Positions 18,892 through 28,407 of a stretch of DNA of 64,000 nucleotides are shown piece after piece. Each line of letters begins with the position of its first letter. The stretch's first letter is position 1. The translations under genes and the position numbers were made by a program. A model generated the notes under the pieces. The model was not told the DNA's origin. It searched no databases and was given only the letters and a program-made list of their open reading frames with translations. The DNA is from Glaciecola sp. Lineage in GTDB: Bacteria; Pseudomonadota; Gammaproteobacteria; Enterobacterales; Alteromonadaceae. The stretch is from the NCBI GenBank assembly GCA_029246415.1, contig JAQWNF010000024.1, positions 1 to 64,000 of the forward strand, written 5' to 3'.

Positions 18892-20646
18892 CTAAACGGG
18901 GATTGTCACACTAAATGCGACGAATGCATCCTTACCAAATTTTAACGACACATCGGATTTAACATCGCTGTAACAAACTATATCCCAATTATTGCGTTCG
19001 CAGACTTCTTTGACGACGCCTAAACCTAAACCACTGCCGTCTATGGTCTCAGCATTTAAACGCACAAAACGGGTAAATACACTCTCACACTCAGCTTCAG
19101 TTAAGCCGTCGTGACCATTCATCATTAACAATTCAAGGGCGGCGGTACGTGTTGGGTGATAACCTAGTTTTATTTCAATCCACTCGTAACGTTCTGTGTA
19201 CTTAAGCGCGTTACTGAGCAAATTATCGACAACCAATTCAAAAGAGATCTGGTCATAATTGGTAATAAATCGGGTCAGACCCGAATAATCAACACCTAAC
19301 GTAATATCCTTTTGACGAAAGCTCGCTTCATACTCAGCAATCATATGTTTAAGGTGGCCAATCAACTCATGTTGCTGGGGATCAAGGGACAAACGCTCCG
19401 TCGTTTTTACTTCTAGAATATGCTCCACCAAGCTCGTCATCTTTTGGGTTTGTTGGGTGATCGTATCGAGATTAAACGCCGTGTCAGACGATTTATCTTT
19501 TTGCCGTTGCAATTGTTGGCTTGCCAAGGATATCAGAGTTAATGGTGTATTTAACTGATGTGAAATGTAAGCCAACATATCTGATTGGGTTTTTAAGTTG
19601 TGGGTCAGCTTGTTATTTACCGCGACGAGTTTGGCTTGTTTTCGTTCAATCACAGTATATAACTTGTTAAAAAATACGATACACGCAATGGCTAATACAC
19701 ACAAAGCACTCATCAGTTGCCAACTAATTTGTTTAATCCCAAAATTAAACGCCGTCTGGATCGTGATTTTACGACCGTATAATAAGACCTCTTGTTCGTT
19801 AATAATTTGGGTTGACCAAAACTCATTGGTCAATGGCTCACCAAACCAGATCTGGTCTTGCGCTAAATTAGTCACACCGATACGTAAATCATTCACATTG
19901 GCTATCTTGGATAAATAATCGCGAAAAATATCTAACTCTATGAGGATAGAGGTAATATGTGCAGGAAATGCTTCTCCTTGATGCATAACCTCGCCCACCG
20001 CTTGATTCAACGAAATCGCGAAGCCACCTTCAAATAAAGCAAATGCATCCGTCACCGTCTTTTGTAATTGATTAGGTGCCTCTAATAATCGGTCGAATTT
20101 GGTATCTTTTTGTTGTGTAAATAGGCTTTGTAAAATATTTAACGGAAACACATCAAGACCTATTATTGGCCTCGTTTTAGGGCTGAGTGGAAATACGTAA
20201 TCAACTATAAAATTAAAATCTTGGGGAGTGTATTCTCTTAGACCCTTATGGCCATCAGGAAATTGATTGGTTTGTTTGAGTACAAAACTCGCTGATAATT
20301 TTTCGGTTAATTGTGCTTTGTCGTAAGCTGAGGCGATGGATAATGTATACAGATACGGTAATTATTTGGTCACAAACTCACTAAAGCGGTCTTTTTCTAT
20401 TTGCGAAGGTCTAGGAGATTGGTCGATAAAATCACTAAAATTAGTGAGCGCAATAATGGTTTGATTGTTCACTTGTGAGATGATGTTTTCTAATACTAAC
20501 TGCTCATTTTTTTGATTCAGTGTCAGCATCCGAAAGTCGTTATACATAGTCGCCAAACATAAACTAATCATCAAAATGATGATCGCCACACCCCGTAAAA
20601 ATTTAATTCTGGCGATGGTTTGTTTATATGGCCGTTCTCTACTCAT
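18892..20646 (-). pseudogene. CHASE-domain sensor histidine kinase interrupted by an in-frame TAA (20362-20364)
   Basis: ORFs 20362-20646 and 18892-20151 are in the same frame; the intervening frame is open except for one TAA: ...RFSEFVTK*LPYLYTLSIASAYDKAQLTEK...FPDGHKGLREYTPQDFNFIVDYVFPLSPKTRPIIGLDV...; HisKA motif AYISHQLNTPLTLISL and HATPase GSGLGLGVVKEV. Confidence 0.8.
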
Positions 20647-20709
20647 GAATAATTATTTCGTTTTATGGTACATTAACGTTATATTATTTATCTTTGCTCT
20701 ATTGCATCA

Positions 20710-23088
20710 ATGAAACATTATTTACGTAGTCTGTACTTAGTTAAATCAGATCCTGATTTGCTGCAATATTGCATGCAAAACCTAGATCAATACTGTAAAA
20801 CTCTGTGTGAGTATACCAGTTGCAATAACCAATCTCATCACAAAAATTTACGAACTCCTCAAACTCCAGCTACTGCGCCTCGAACTAGTCAACCTCGAGT
20901 ATTGTGGATAAGTGATTCGCTTAATATCAGTTCAGAAAACCCCTCACGACATATCACATTTATTCACGCCAAACATTACCGACAAATACTTGGGCAAGAG
21001 TTTAGTCTGATTATTTATGATATTTCATCTGGCGTTAGAGCCAATCCTTGGTATGCAGTCATTGGTACATTGCAACTTGGTGGAACTATGCTGTTACTGA
21101 CACCGAGTTTAGAGTTAGCGTATTTACCTAGCGCATTACCTATGTCTTATATCGACTCAGTGGAAGAAGTTAGCTCTGTTCTTGAATATGGTTACCTCTC
21201 ACACTTTAATCGGTTATTTGCAGACTTGTTCAGCCAGTTTTTTCCTCATCAAATCATGACTAATACACAACAACTTCAGACACATCTTGATAAGTGGCTC
21301 GATATCCAGATCCAACGCTTAAGTAACAACCTACCTGAGTCAGTTGTGCAACAGCTAGATGTAGCCATTTCAGAACAAGCCAAAGTTGGTACTCGTCTAA
21401 TTAAACAATTAATGTCGGATGTTATTAGTTTCTCCTCTAATGAAGCCATTAGGCATAAAAGTAATATCCATGTACTACAAGCAGATAGAGGTCGGGGTAA
21501 AAGTGATTTACTGGGTCAGCTGCCAATGTTGTTGCTTAGTAACAGCGCTGAGTCTGAGGTTACTTCGCCTACTAGTTCTAGTTCTAGTTCTAGTTCTAAA
21601 ATGATATTTAACCGCGTTATTTATATTACACAAAGTAATGAAGCGAGCCATACCATCCGAAATGGCCTTTATAGATTTCATGACCACTTAACAGGTCATG
21701 AAAATCGTACGGAAAATATTGGACCCATACAGGTCCGATTCTGCTCGCCAGATGATCCTCAGTTATTTTCAGAATTTGCGGTTCAGGATACATCTACCAC
21801 TTTATTACTGATAGACGAAGCTGCTTCATTACCAGTTTATTGGTTGCAACAAGCTGTAGCCCATTATTCTTCAATTGTGTTTGCTACGACCACCCATGGT
21901 TATGAAAACAATGGAATGGGATTTTCATTAACATTTTTACCCTCACTTCCCCATTACACTACACACCAACTGACCCATCCAATTCGCTTTGTGGCCCCGT
22001 GTCCTGTAGAAAAGTTTGCTCAAACATTGCTCTCCCCAATCAACACTAATACATATTCACTAACATTTACTGATGGATTACATATGCTAACTCATCAACA
22101 GCTAATGTCCTCGGCAGAACTGCGTCGTGCAGTAATGGAATGTTTGATGGAAGCACATTATCAAACAGCTCCGGATGATCTTCAGCGCTTGCTAGACGCA
22201 CCAGATATGCAATGTGGTGTTTATATACGAGATCAGGAACTTATCGGCTGTATATGGATAGTACAGGAAGGTCAGATCAATGATGAACAATTACAGCAAA
22301 GAATAGCTCAAGGCACTAGGCGCGTTAATGGCCATTTATCGCTACAACAACTGGCCTATACATATGGTGTTACATCGATACTCAATAAAAAAGTGTGGCG
22401 CATAAACCGTATTGCAGTGTTACCACAATATCAACATAGCGGTGATGGCACGCAAATATTAGCAGCACTTCTGAAACAAGCTAAATTAGCCAATATCCAC
22501 ATGATAACTAGCGCGTTTGGCGCATCAGAGCGATTACTACGGTTTTGGCAAAAAAATGATTATAAAATCGTTAAACTAGGTCAACAAATCAATTCGGTGA
22601 CAGGCTTAGTCAATGCAATTGTTATTCTGCCAATAGCACCACATATCCCATCGGATTTAGTCTCTCATATACAAAAATGGCACACCATTGCTCAAGATTG
22701 GCACGCTTTACTTAATCAAGCCAATCAGTCGCCAGTTATTGCTAACACAGGTATTTATAAGGTAACGAGCGCTCAGGCCCCTAGTCATGCTCATACTTAC
22801 ATTTATACGGAAGTTAATGCACAATCTCATGTAAAGAATATGCTTATTGAGTTCTTAGATGGGTGTCGTAGCTTTGATTATGTTGAAATGTATATTTATT
22901 GGTATGTTCAAAATATAGTAAATTCTGAAGCTTTAATTATGAACTCGGCAGTATCAGCATCAATCCTCACTGACCGATATATCCATGGCCATTCACTCAA
23001 CACAATAATGACTCATTACCAATTAGCCAATAAAAAAGCCGTTATTAGCGCAATAAAATCAGCATTACAAAAAAATTCTAAAACGTAA
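20710..23088 (+). CDS. tmcA: tRNA(Met) cytidine acetyltransferase TmcA
   Basis: LQADRGRGKSDLLGQL Walker A, LLIDEAASLPVYWLQQ, GNAT region VWRINRIAVLPQYQHSGDGTQIL, ITSAFGASERLLRFWQKNDY. Confidence 0.93.
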   Translation: MKHYLRSLYLVKSDPDLLQYCMQNLDQYCKTLCEYTSCNNQSHHKNLRTPQTPATAPRTSQPRVLWISDSLNISSENPSRHITFIHAKHYRQILGQEFSLIIYDISSGVRANPWYAVIGTLQLGGTMLLLTPSLELAYLPSALPMSYIDSVEEVSSVLEYGYLSHFNRLFADLFSQFFPHQIMTNTQQLQTHLDKWLDIQIQRLSNNLPESVVQQLDVAISEQAKVGTRLIKQLMSDVISFSSNEAIRHKSNIHVLQADRGRGKSDLLGQLPMLLLSNSAESEVTSPTSSSSSSSSKMIFNRVIYITQSNEASHTIRNGLYRFHDHLTGHENRTENIGPIQVRFCSPDDPQLFSEFAVQDTSTTLLLIDEAASLPVYWLQQAVAHYSSIVFATTTHGYENNGMGFSLTFLPSLPHYTTHQLTHPIRFVAPCPVEKFAQTLLSPINTNTYSLTFTDGLHMLTHQQLMSSAELRRAVMECLMEAHYQTAPDDLQRLLDAPDMQCGVYIRDQELIGCIWIVQEGQINDEQLQQRIAQGTRRVNGHLSLQQLAYTYGVTSILNKKVWRINRIAVLPQYQHSGDGTQILAALLKQAKLANIHMITSAFGASERLLRFWQKNDYKIVKLGQQINSVTGLVNAIVILPIAPHIPSDLVSHIQKWHTIAQDWHALLNQANQSPVIANTGIYKVTSAQAPSHAHTYIYTEVNAQSHVKNMLIEFLDGCRSFDYVEMYIYWYVQNIVNSEALIMNSAVSASILTDRYIHGHSLNTIMTHYQLANKKAVISAIKSALQKNSKT

Positions 23089-23113
23089 AAATTAAATCAT
23101 CCAAAAATAAGAC

Positions 23114-23141
23114 AAAAAAAACGACCCGAAGGTCGTTTTTT
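23114..23141. terminator. Bidirectional rho-independent terminator between convergent genes
   Basis: AAAAAACGACCCGAAGGTCGTTTTTTA. Confidence 0.9.
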
Positions 23142-23178
23142 ACGTTCTAACACACGGTCTAACAGTCTAGGATGTCAC

Positions 23179-24480
23179 CTAGATTGTGATACCACGATTC
23201 TTTGCTTTTTCTTTGATGTATGGCGCCCATGCTTCAGCATTACGACGTAATTGCTTAGACTTCTTAGCTTCAAGTACATACTTATATGCAGTACGGAACT
23301 TGTTCTGATAGAAGTTAGCTTCCATTAAAGAAAAATGAATACGACCTGGCTCTTCGATACCTAATTCTAACGCTTTTTCAAACGCTACAACCGCACCTTT
23401 ATAATCTTCAGCAGACATCAATAATAGACCTTGCTTACGATATAAATCAGCGTTGTTCTCGAATTTAGCAGCAATCTCATAATACTTTGCAGCTTCTTTA
23501 TGCTGTTTAGCAGAATGGTGGGCATTAGCCAGTAACGAATAGTTAGCTTCGTCCTTTTTAATTAAGCCACTGTTGATATGCTTTTCTAAGATCTTCGTCG
23601 CTTTGTACGGAATATCATTAGTTGAGTATAACTGTGCTAAAGCCTTAAACTCAGACGCTTTAGTCAAATAACCTTGGTTATTGGCCATTTCAAAAGTAGA
23701 TAATGCCTTCTTGTAATCTTCTACAAGCATGTAGAAGAAACCAAGTTGTGTCCACCAACGCGGCGTATCAGGAAACTGACGAACAAGTTCTTCAGCAACT
23801 TTTACCGTTTCAGGGTAGTTTTTGCGCTCATAATATGAGGTTAACTTTAACACGTAAGGGTTTTTATTAACTTTTCCAGCTTTAGAATATAACGCAATGG
23901 CTTTATCCGCAGGAGCAATGATTTTATCAAGTTGCTTTAACTCATAAAAACCTTGTGCCATACGAGTATAAATTGCAGGATCTTCTTTACACGTAAAGTC
24001 CATCCATTTGTTATACCATTTGATCGCAGTCGCATACTCTTTCTCTTGTAGGTTTAAATCACCTAGTAAGCGAAGAGTATCAGCGTGTTCACGGTCATTC
24101 AGCACCTTAGTAGATACCGACGCAGTTAAACGCACATTTGCTTCTTTAGCACGATCTTTTTCAGCTGCTAGCAAGTTACCAACAAAACGGTCAACATATG
24201 CCTTGTCAAACGTATCTGAAGTCTCAATGTCGATTAAGATCTGAATTGCTTCAGCGATTTTATCTTCATTATAAGCTTCAAATGCACGCTGTACTTTTTT
24301 ACCTGTGCGCTCACCCACTATCTGTGTTGTACCACGCTTATAGCCTGGACATTCAACAGGTAGTACTGGAGCAGGTGCGGCCTTTTTAGCCTTGCTATCT
24401 TGCGCATGCGCAACATTTGCAAGTACCAAAGAGGATGATAATGTTGCAGCAACAACTGCTACTTTAAATAAATTCTTCAT
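23179..24480 (-). CDS. TPR-repeat periplasmic protein of TonB2-type operon
   Basis: Signal peptide; repeated TPR motifs; last gene of energizer operon. Confidence 0.8.
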   Translation of the reverse strand: MKNLFKVAVVAATLSSSLVLANVAHAQDSKAKKAAPAPVLPVECPGYKRGTTQIVGERTGKKVQRAFEAYNEDKIAEAIQILIDIETSDTFDKAYVDRFVGNLLAAEKDRAKEANVRLTASVSTKVLNDREHADTLRLLGDLNLQEKEYATAIKWYNKWMDFTCKEDPAIYTRMAQGFYELKQLDKIIAPADKAIALYSKAGKVNKNPYVLKLTSYYERKNYPETVKVAEELVRQFPDTPRWWTQLGFFYMLVEDYKKALSTFEMANNQGYLTKASEFKALAQLYSTNDIPYKATKILEKHINSGLIKKDEANYSLLANAHHSAKQHKEAAKYYEIAAKFENNADLYRKQGLLLMSAEDYKGAVVAFEKALELGIEEPGRIHFSLMEANFYQNKFRTAYKYVLEAKKSKQLRRNAEAWAPYIKEKAKNRGITI

Positions 24481-25094
24481 TATGATTTATCCAATTTAAA
24501 GTCTAGTTGAACCTTCATACCAAATTGTTTTTCAGGTTTCCCATCAACAATTTTAGGCTTGTATTTCCACTTACGCAAAGCTCTCTTTGCTTCTCGGTCG
24601 AATACACGCTTAGGTTCAGCTTCAATTACATCAACATCTTCAACACCACCTACTTCATTGATAGTGAATGACAGTCTTACCCATCCTTCTTTACCATCAC
24701 GAGCAGCTTGTACTGGATACTTAGGTTCGATACGAACGATAGGCGTAGCATCACCATCACGACGCATTGCGCCAACTCCACCTAGGTTTATACCAACACC
24801 GCCAGTATCAATACCAGGAACGTTTAAGCTGAAACCATCCGCATCTGGATCCACATCATCAGGCTCAGTAGGCTGCATTTTAGGCGGCTGCTGAGGTGGT
24901 GGTGGCGGCGGCGGCGGAACACGATTACGCGTTTGCGTTTCGTCATCCGGTGTACTCATTACAATGTCGATCACCGGTGTATCTGGCACTTCTTCTGCCG
25001 GACGACTGGTGTTTTCAATCAACTTGGCCATGACTACAAACAAAGTAAAAGCAATACCGGCGCCAATTAGAATAGAAACTATAAAACGTCCCAT
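24480..25094 (-). CDS. tonB2: Energy transducer TonB (TonB2 type)
   Basis: N-terminal TM, VPPPPPPPPQQPPKMQPTEP, C-terminal RIEPKYPVQAARDGKEGWVRLSFTINEVGGVEDV. Confidence 0.93.
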   Translation of the reverse strand: MGRFIVSILIGAGIAFTLFVVMAKLIENTSRPAEEVPDTPVIDIVMSTPDDETQTRNRVPPPPPPPPQQPPKMQPTEPDDVDPDADGFSLNVPGIDTGGVGINLGGVGAMRRDGDATPIVRIEPKYPVQAARDGKEGWVRLSFTINEVGGVEDVDVIEAEPKRVFDREAKRALRKWKYKPKIVDGKPEKQFGMKVQLDFKLDKS

Positions 25095-25096
25095 TA

Positions 25097-25495
25097 TTAA
25101 CCCCTTGTTGCGATAGAAATCTTATCGATTCCCGCATCTTTAACTTGATCCATAATCTCTACGACTAATCCGTGCTTCGCTTTTTCATCAGCTTGAATTA
25201 TTACGTAGTCTGTAGGCTGTTCGGTTAGAAGACGTTCGACATTGGCACGTACAGAATCAGCATCCACTTGACGCTTATCTAACCAGACGTCTCCATCTTC
25301 AGTTATCGCAATAAAGATGTTGGCATTTTTTGGCATAAACGACTCAGATGCTTCTGGTTTATTTACTTCAATACCGGCTTCTTTTACGAAAACTGTCGTG
25401 ACGATAAAAAATATCAACATGATAAACACGATATCGAGCATCGGTGTCATATCAATTGCTGCATCTTCTTCTTCTTCTCTGACTTTACGAGCCAT
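25097..25495 (-). CDS. exbD: ExbD/TolR family protein
   Basis: IDMTPMLDIVFIMLIFFIVTTVFVKEAGIEVNKPEA. Confidence 0.95.
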   Translation of the reverse strand: MARKVREEEEDAAIDMTPMLDIVFIMLIFFIVTTVFVKEAGIEVNKPEASESFMPKNANIFIAITEDGDVWLDKRQVDADSVRANVERLLTEQPTDYVIIQADEKAKHGLVVEIMDQVKDAGIDKISIATRG

Positions 25496-25507
25496 AATAA
25501 TCTCTCT

Positions 25508-26032
25508 CTAGTGATGAGGCAGGCTATCGATAAGGTTTTCGCGTGCCATCTTCGCTTTAGCTTCTAAGCGAGAGCTCACAAATAACCCTGATAATGCCGC
25601 AACCATACCCGCCATTGTCGGGATTGTTGCCATTGAAATACCTGCCGCCATCAAACGTGCGTTACCCGTGCCTTGAGCTGCCATGGTTTCAAATACTGTA
25701 ATCATTCCGGTTACGGTACCTAACAAACCAATGAGCGGACACATAGCCACTAACGTTCTAATAATCAACATACGTGCGTTAAGCGCGTCTGACGCTTCTG
25801 AAATCCATGTATCACGGATTCTATGCGCATACCATGAAGTAGTATCAGCTCGAGCGTCCCAACGGGCGATAATATCACCACGTACTTTTGGGAACACCGA
25901 TGTCAAATACCAATAACGCTCTACCATCAATACCCACATGAGGAAGAGCGCGGCAGCAACGAAATACAACACGTCACCGCCGGTAGCGATAAAGTCCCTG
26001 ACAGATTCCCATAATCCAATCAGGTAATACAT
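25508..26032 (-). CDS. exbB: MotA/TolQ/ExbB proton channel protein (ExbB2)
   Basis: CPLIGLLGTVTGMITVFETMAAQGTGNARLMAAGISMATIPTMAGMVAALSGLF; start taken as MYYLIGLWES. Confidence 0.93.
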   Translation of the reverse strand: MYYLIGLWESVRDFIATGGDVLYFVAAALFLMWVLMVERYWYLTSVFPKVRGDIIARWDARADTTSWYAHRIRDTWISEASDALNARMLIIRTLVAMCPLIGLLGTVTGMITVFETMAAQGTGNARLMAAGISMATIPTMAGMVAALSGLFVSSRLEAKAKMARENLIDSLPHH

Positions 26033-26033
26033 A

Positions 26034-27392
26034 TTACGCTTTCTCCGACTCTGCGTGAGTTGCAATAATACCAGCAGTCTGCTCATCTAAGATATGAACG
26101 ATAGACTTGCTGCGTGAAGCTACAATGCTGTGAGTTAAGATTAATGGTAATGCTGCGATAATACCTTGCGCAGTTGTTACAAGTGCCATTGAGATTGAAC
26201 CAGCCATAATACGTGGGTCACCAGTACCGAATAACGTAATTTGTTGGAACGTCGCAATCATACCTAATACCGTACCTAGTAGACCTAGTAACGGAGCAAT
26301 CGCTGCGAAAATCTTAATGATGTTGATACCAGAATCAATTGATGGCAATTCACGTAAAATCGCTTCATCTAATTTAAGTTCAAGATTTTCAGTATCAGCA
26401 GACTTGTTAGCTTGATATACCTTAAGGATACGACCTAGTGGGTTAGCATCAGAAGGGCTATCGATGTTGTTAAGCTGAGCGCGCATTTTGCCAGAGACTA
26501 GTGTTAAGGTAATTACCTTATACAAACCAATCAATAGACCGATAGCAAGCATAACAGTGATGATATAACCAACGATACCACCAGCGTGGTAACGCTCCAT
26601 CATTGTCGCTTTTTGCTTCAATAGACCTAAGATAGAACCACGTGATGGATCTACAAAAACAGGAATGAAACCGCTGTTTGCATCGCGAAGATCTTGTGCA
26701 GATGAAACCATGTGACCATCTGGTTGACGACCTAATGGAACAACTTGATTGTTCGCATCATCATAGATTAAGTAACCTTGCTCACCAACTAAGTTGAATG
26801 TACCAATACGGACGACTTCTTGTTCAGCAGAACCACCATCAAGGCTGATTACGTTAGCTTTGAACTTAGAAACACGACCTGATTCAGTCATTTCAGTTTG
26901 TAGTGCAAACCATAGGTCTTCTAGTTCACGAATGTTTGGAAGACCTTTAGAGTCTTCAGACATGCGCGCTAAGAATACGTCACGGCCAGGAAATTCAGCA
27001 CTAACGATTGATGTAGAAATACGACCAAACGCTTCAGAAGAAGCTTGACGTACCACACCAAACATTTCACCTAACGTACCGGTTGCTTGGTCTAATTCAA
27101 TAGATTTTTCAGAAAGAGTGACTTCGTTATCAGCATATTGCTTGGCTAAACGGTCACCGCGATCTTGCTCGGCTTTTAATTCACGCTCAGCTTTGTTTAA
27201 CAAGGCTTGCTTGTCTGCACGAGCTGATTGGAATTCTTTTTCACGAGCGGTATTTTGACGTGCTTCAGAAACACGGTTGCTCTTAACTTGCTCAAGTAAC
27301 TGTTCAAGAGACTTAACTTCTTGTGCTTGCACTGAACAAGATAAAACAGCGATTGAAGCTGCAGTCAGTAGCGTTTTAACTAATACTTTCAT
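26034..27392 (-). CDS. TtpC-like long ExbB/TolQ family protein with periplasmic coiled-coil
   Basis: Signal peptide, coiled coil, then APLLGLLGTVLGMIATFQQITLFGTGDPRIMAGSISMALVTTAQGIIAALPLIL. Confidence 0.9.
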   Translation of the reverse strand: MKVLVKTLLTAASIAVLSCSVQAQEVKSLEQLLEQVKSNRVSEARQNTAREKEFQSARADKQALLNKAERELKAEQDRGDRLAKQYADNEVTLSEKSIELDQATGTLGEMFGVVRQASSEAFGRISTSIVSAEFPGRDVFLARMSEDSKGLPNIRELEDLWFALQTEMTESGRVSKFKANVISLDGGSAEQEVVRIGTFNLVGEQGYLIYDDANNQVVPLGRQPDGHMVSSAQDLRDANSGFIPVFVDPSRGSILGLLKQKATMMERYHAGGIVGYIITVMLAIGLLIGLYKVITLTLVSGKMRAQLNNIDSPSDANPLGRILKVYQANKSADTENLELKLDEAILRELPSIDSGINIIKIFAAIAPLLGLLGTVLGMIATFQQITLFGTGDPRIMAGSISMALVTTAQGIIAALPLILTHSIVASRSKSIVHILDEQTAGIIATHAESEKA

Positions 27393-27397
27393 TGTCT

Positions 27398-28186
27398 TTA
27401 CTCCGCCGCTGCTGCTTTGATTGGAAGTTTAATTAGGTCTGCAGGTACTAAATTACGCGCCATACGAACCGCGTTAATTACAGAACCTAGGTACTCATCG
27501 CCTAACTGTTCCCAAGTACGAGATTCATTATCCCATACCCATGCATTTTTTTGATCTAACGATAGTGCTAATAAAGCAGTACGACCTAGGTTGAAGAAAT
27601 CAACCGTTACCGTTGTACCATTGCTATCGATTTCGCCTTGGTACGCCTGGATGCGCGCGCCATACTCATTTTCAATTTGATATGCTTCGATAACTTGGCG
27701 GAACTGTTCAGAAACAGTCACGTTTGAGTTACTCATTACCGCACGAAGACGTTCAACACGTGCTAAACGCTCTTCTAAATTGATCGGTACATCTAACTTA
27801 ACGAATTGCTCAAGAGAATCAATCATGCGGAACATCAATGGAACGATGTTTTGCTTAGTTTCTTCGATTGAATCAATCTGACGTTGTAGTGAATCGATGT
27901 TACGTTGTTGGTCAGCAACTAGGCTTGCAACGTAATCGTTATACACTTTCAAGTTTTCAGTTTCATCAACTACGGCACGATACTCGACCAACAATTCTTG
28001 AGATTGCTCAAATAAAGAGTTAATTTTTTCCTGAGATTTTTTCGCAGCCACGTGAATTTTTGCTTCTTCTTTATGAAGAGCATTTAACGGATCTGCTGAA
28101 ACGACAGCGCTATTACCTAGTGCGAATGCACCGATAACAGTTGTCGCAATAAGAGTTCTCTTGCTCATTTTGGACATAATTCCCAA
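27398..28186 (-). CDS. DUF3450 family periplasmic coiled-coil protein
   Basis: NSLFEQSQELLVEYRAVVDETENLKVYNDYVASLVADQQRNIDSLQRQIDSIEETKQNIVPLM; first gene of TonB2-type cluster. Confidence 0.88.
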   Translation of the reverse strand: MGIMSKMSKRTLIATTVIGAFALGNSAVVSADPLNALHKEEAKIHVAAKKSQEKINSLFEQSQELLVEYRAVVDETENLKVYNDYVASLVADQQRNIDSLQRQIDSIEETKQNIVPLMFRMIDSLEQFVKLDVPINLEERLARVERLRAVMSNSNVTVSEQFRQVIEAYQIENEYGARIQAYQGEIDSNGTTVTVDFFNLGRTALLALSLDQKNAWVWDNESRTWEQLGDEYLGSVINAVRMARNLVPADLIKLPIKAAAAE

Positions 28187-28267
28187 CCAATTAGTGTTAT
28201 TTTATGTGTAACCTTCGTGTAACAAAACCACGAAAGTATGTAAAAAACGTTTATAAGTAATATGAAT

Positions 28268-28288
28268 AATGGGCACAATCCGTGCCCA
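28268..28288. repeat. Short perfect hairpin
   Basis: atgggcac-aatcc-gtgcccat; no T tract. Confidence 0.5.
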
Positions 28289-28407
28289 TAACCATTAAAT
28301 AATCCCATAATAGAAGGCGTTAATCAAGCTAACAAACCTGTAACATTGCAAATAAATATGTTGACACGGCATGCTTACTATTAACAACCTTCAAACGTTT
28401 TGTAATT

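Noticed and set aside
25970-25995. gccggtagcgat resembling an RfaH ops element
   Set aside because: Imperfect match, lies inside exbB coding sequence and is on the opposite strand to transcription
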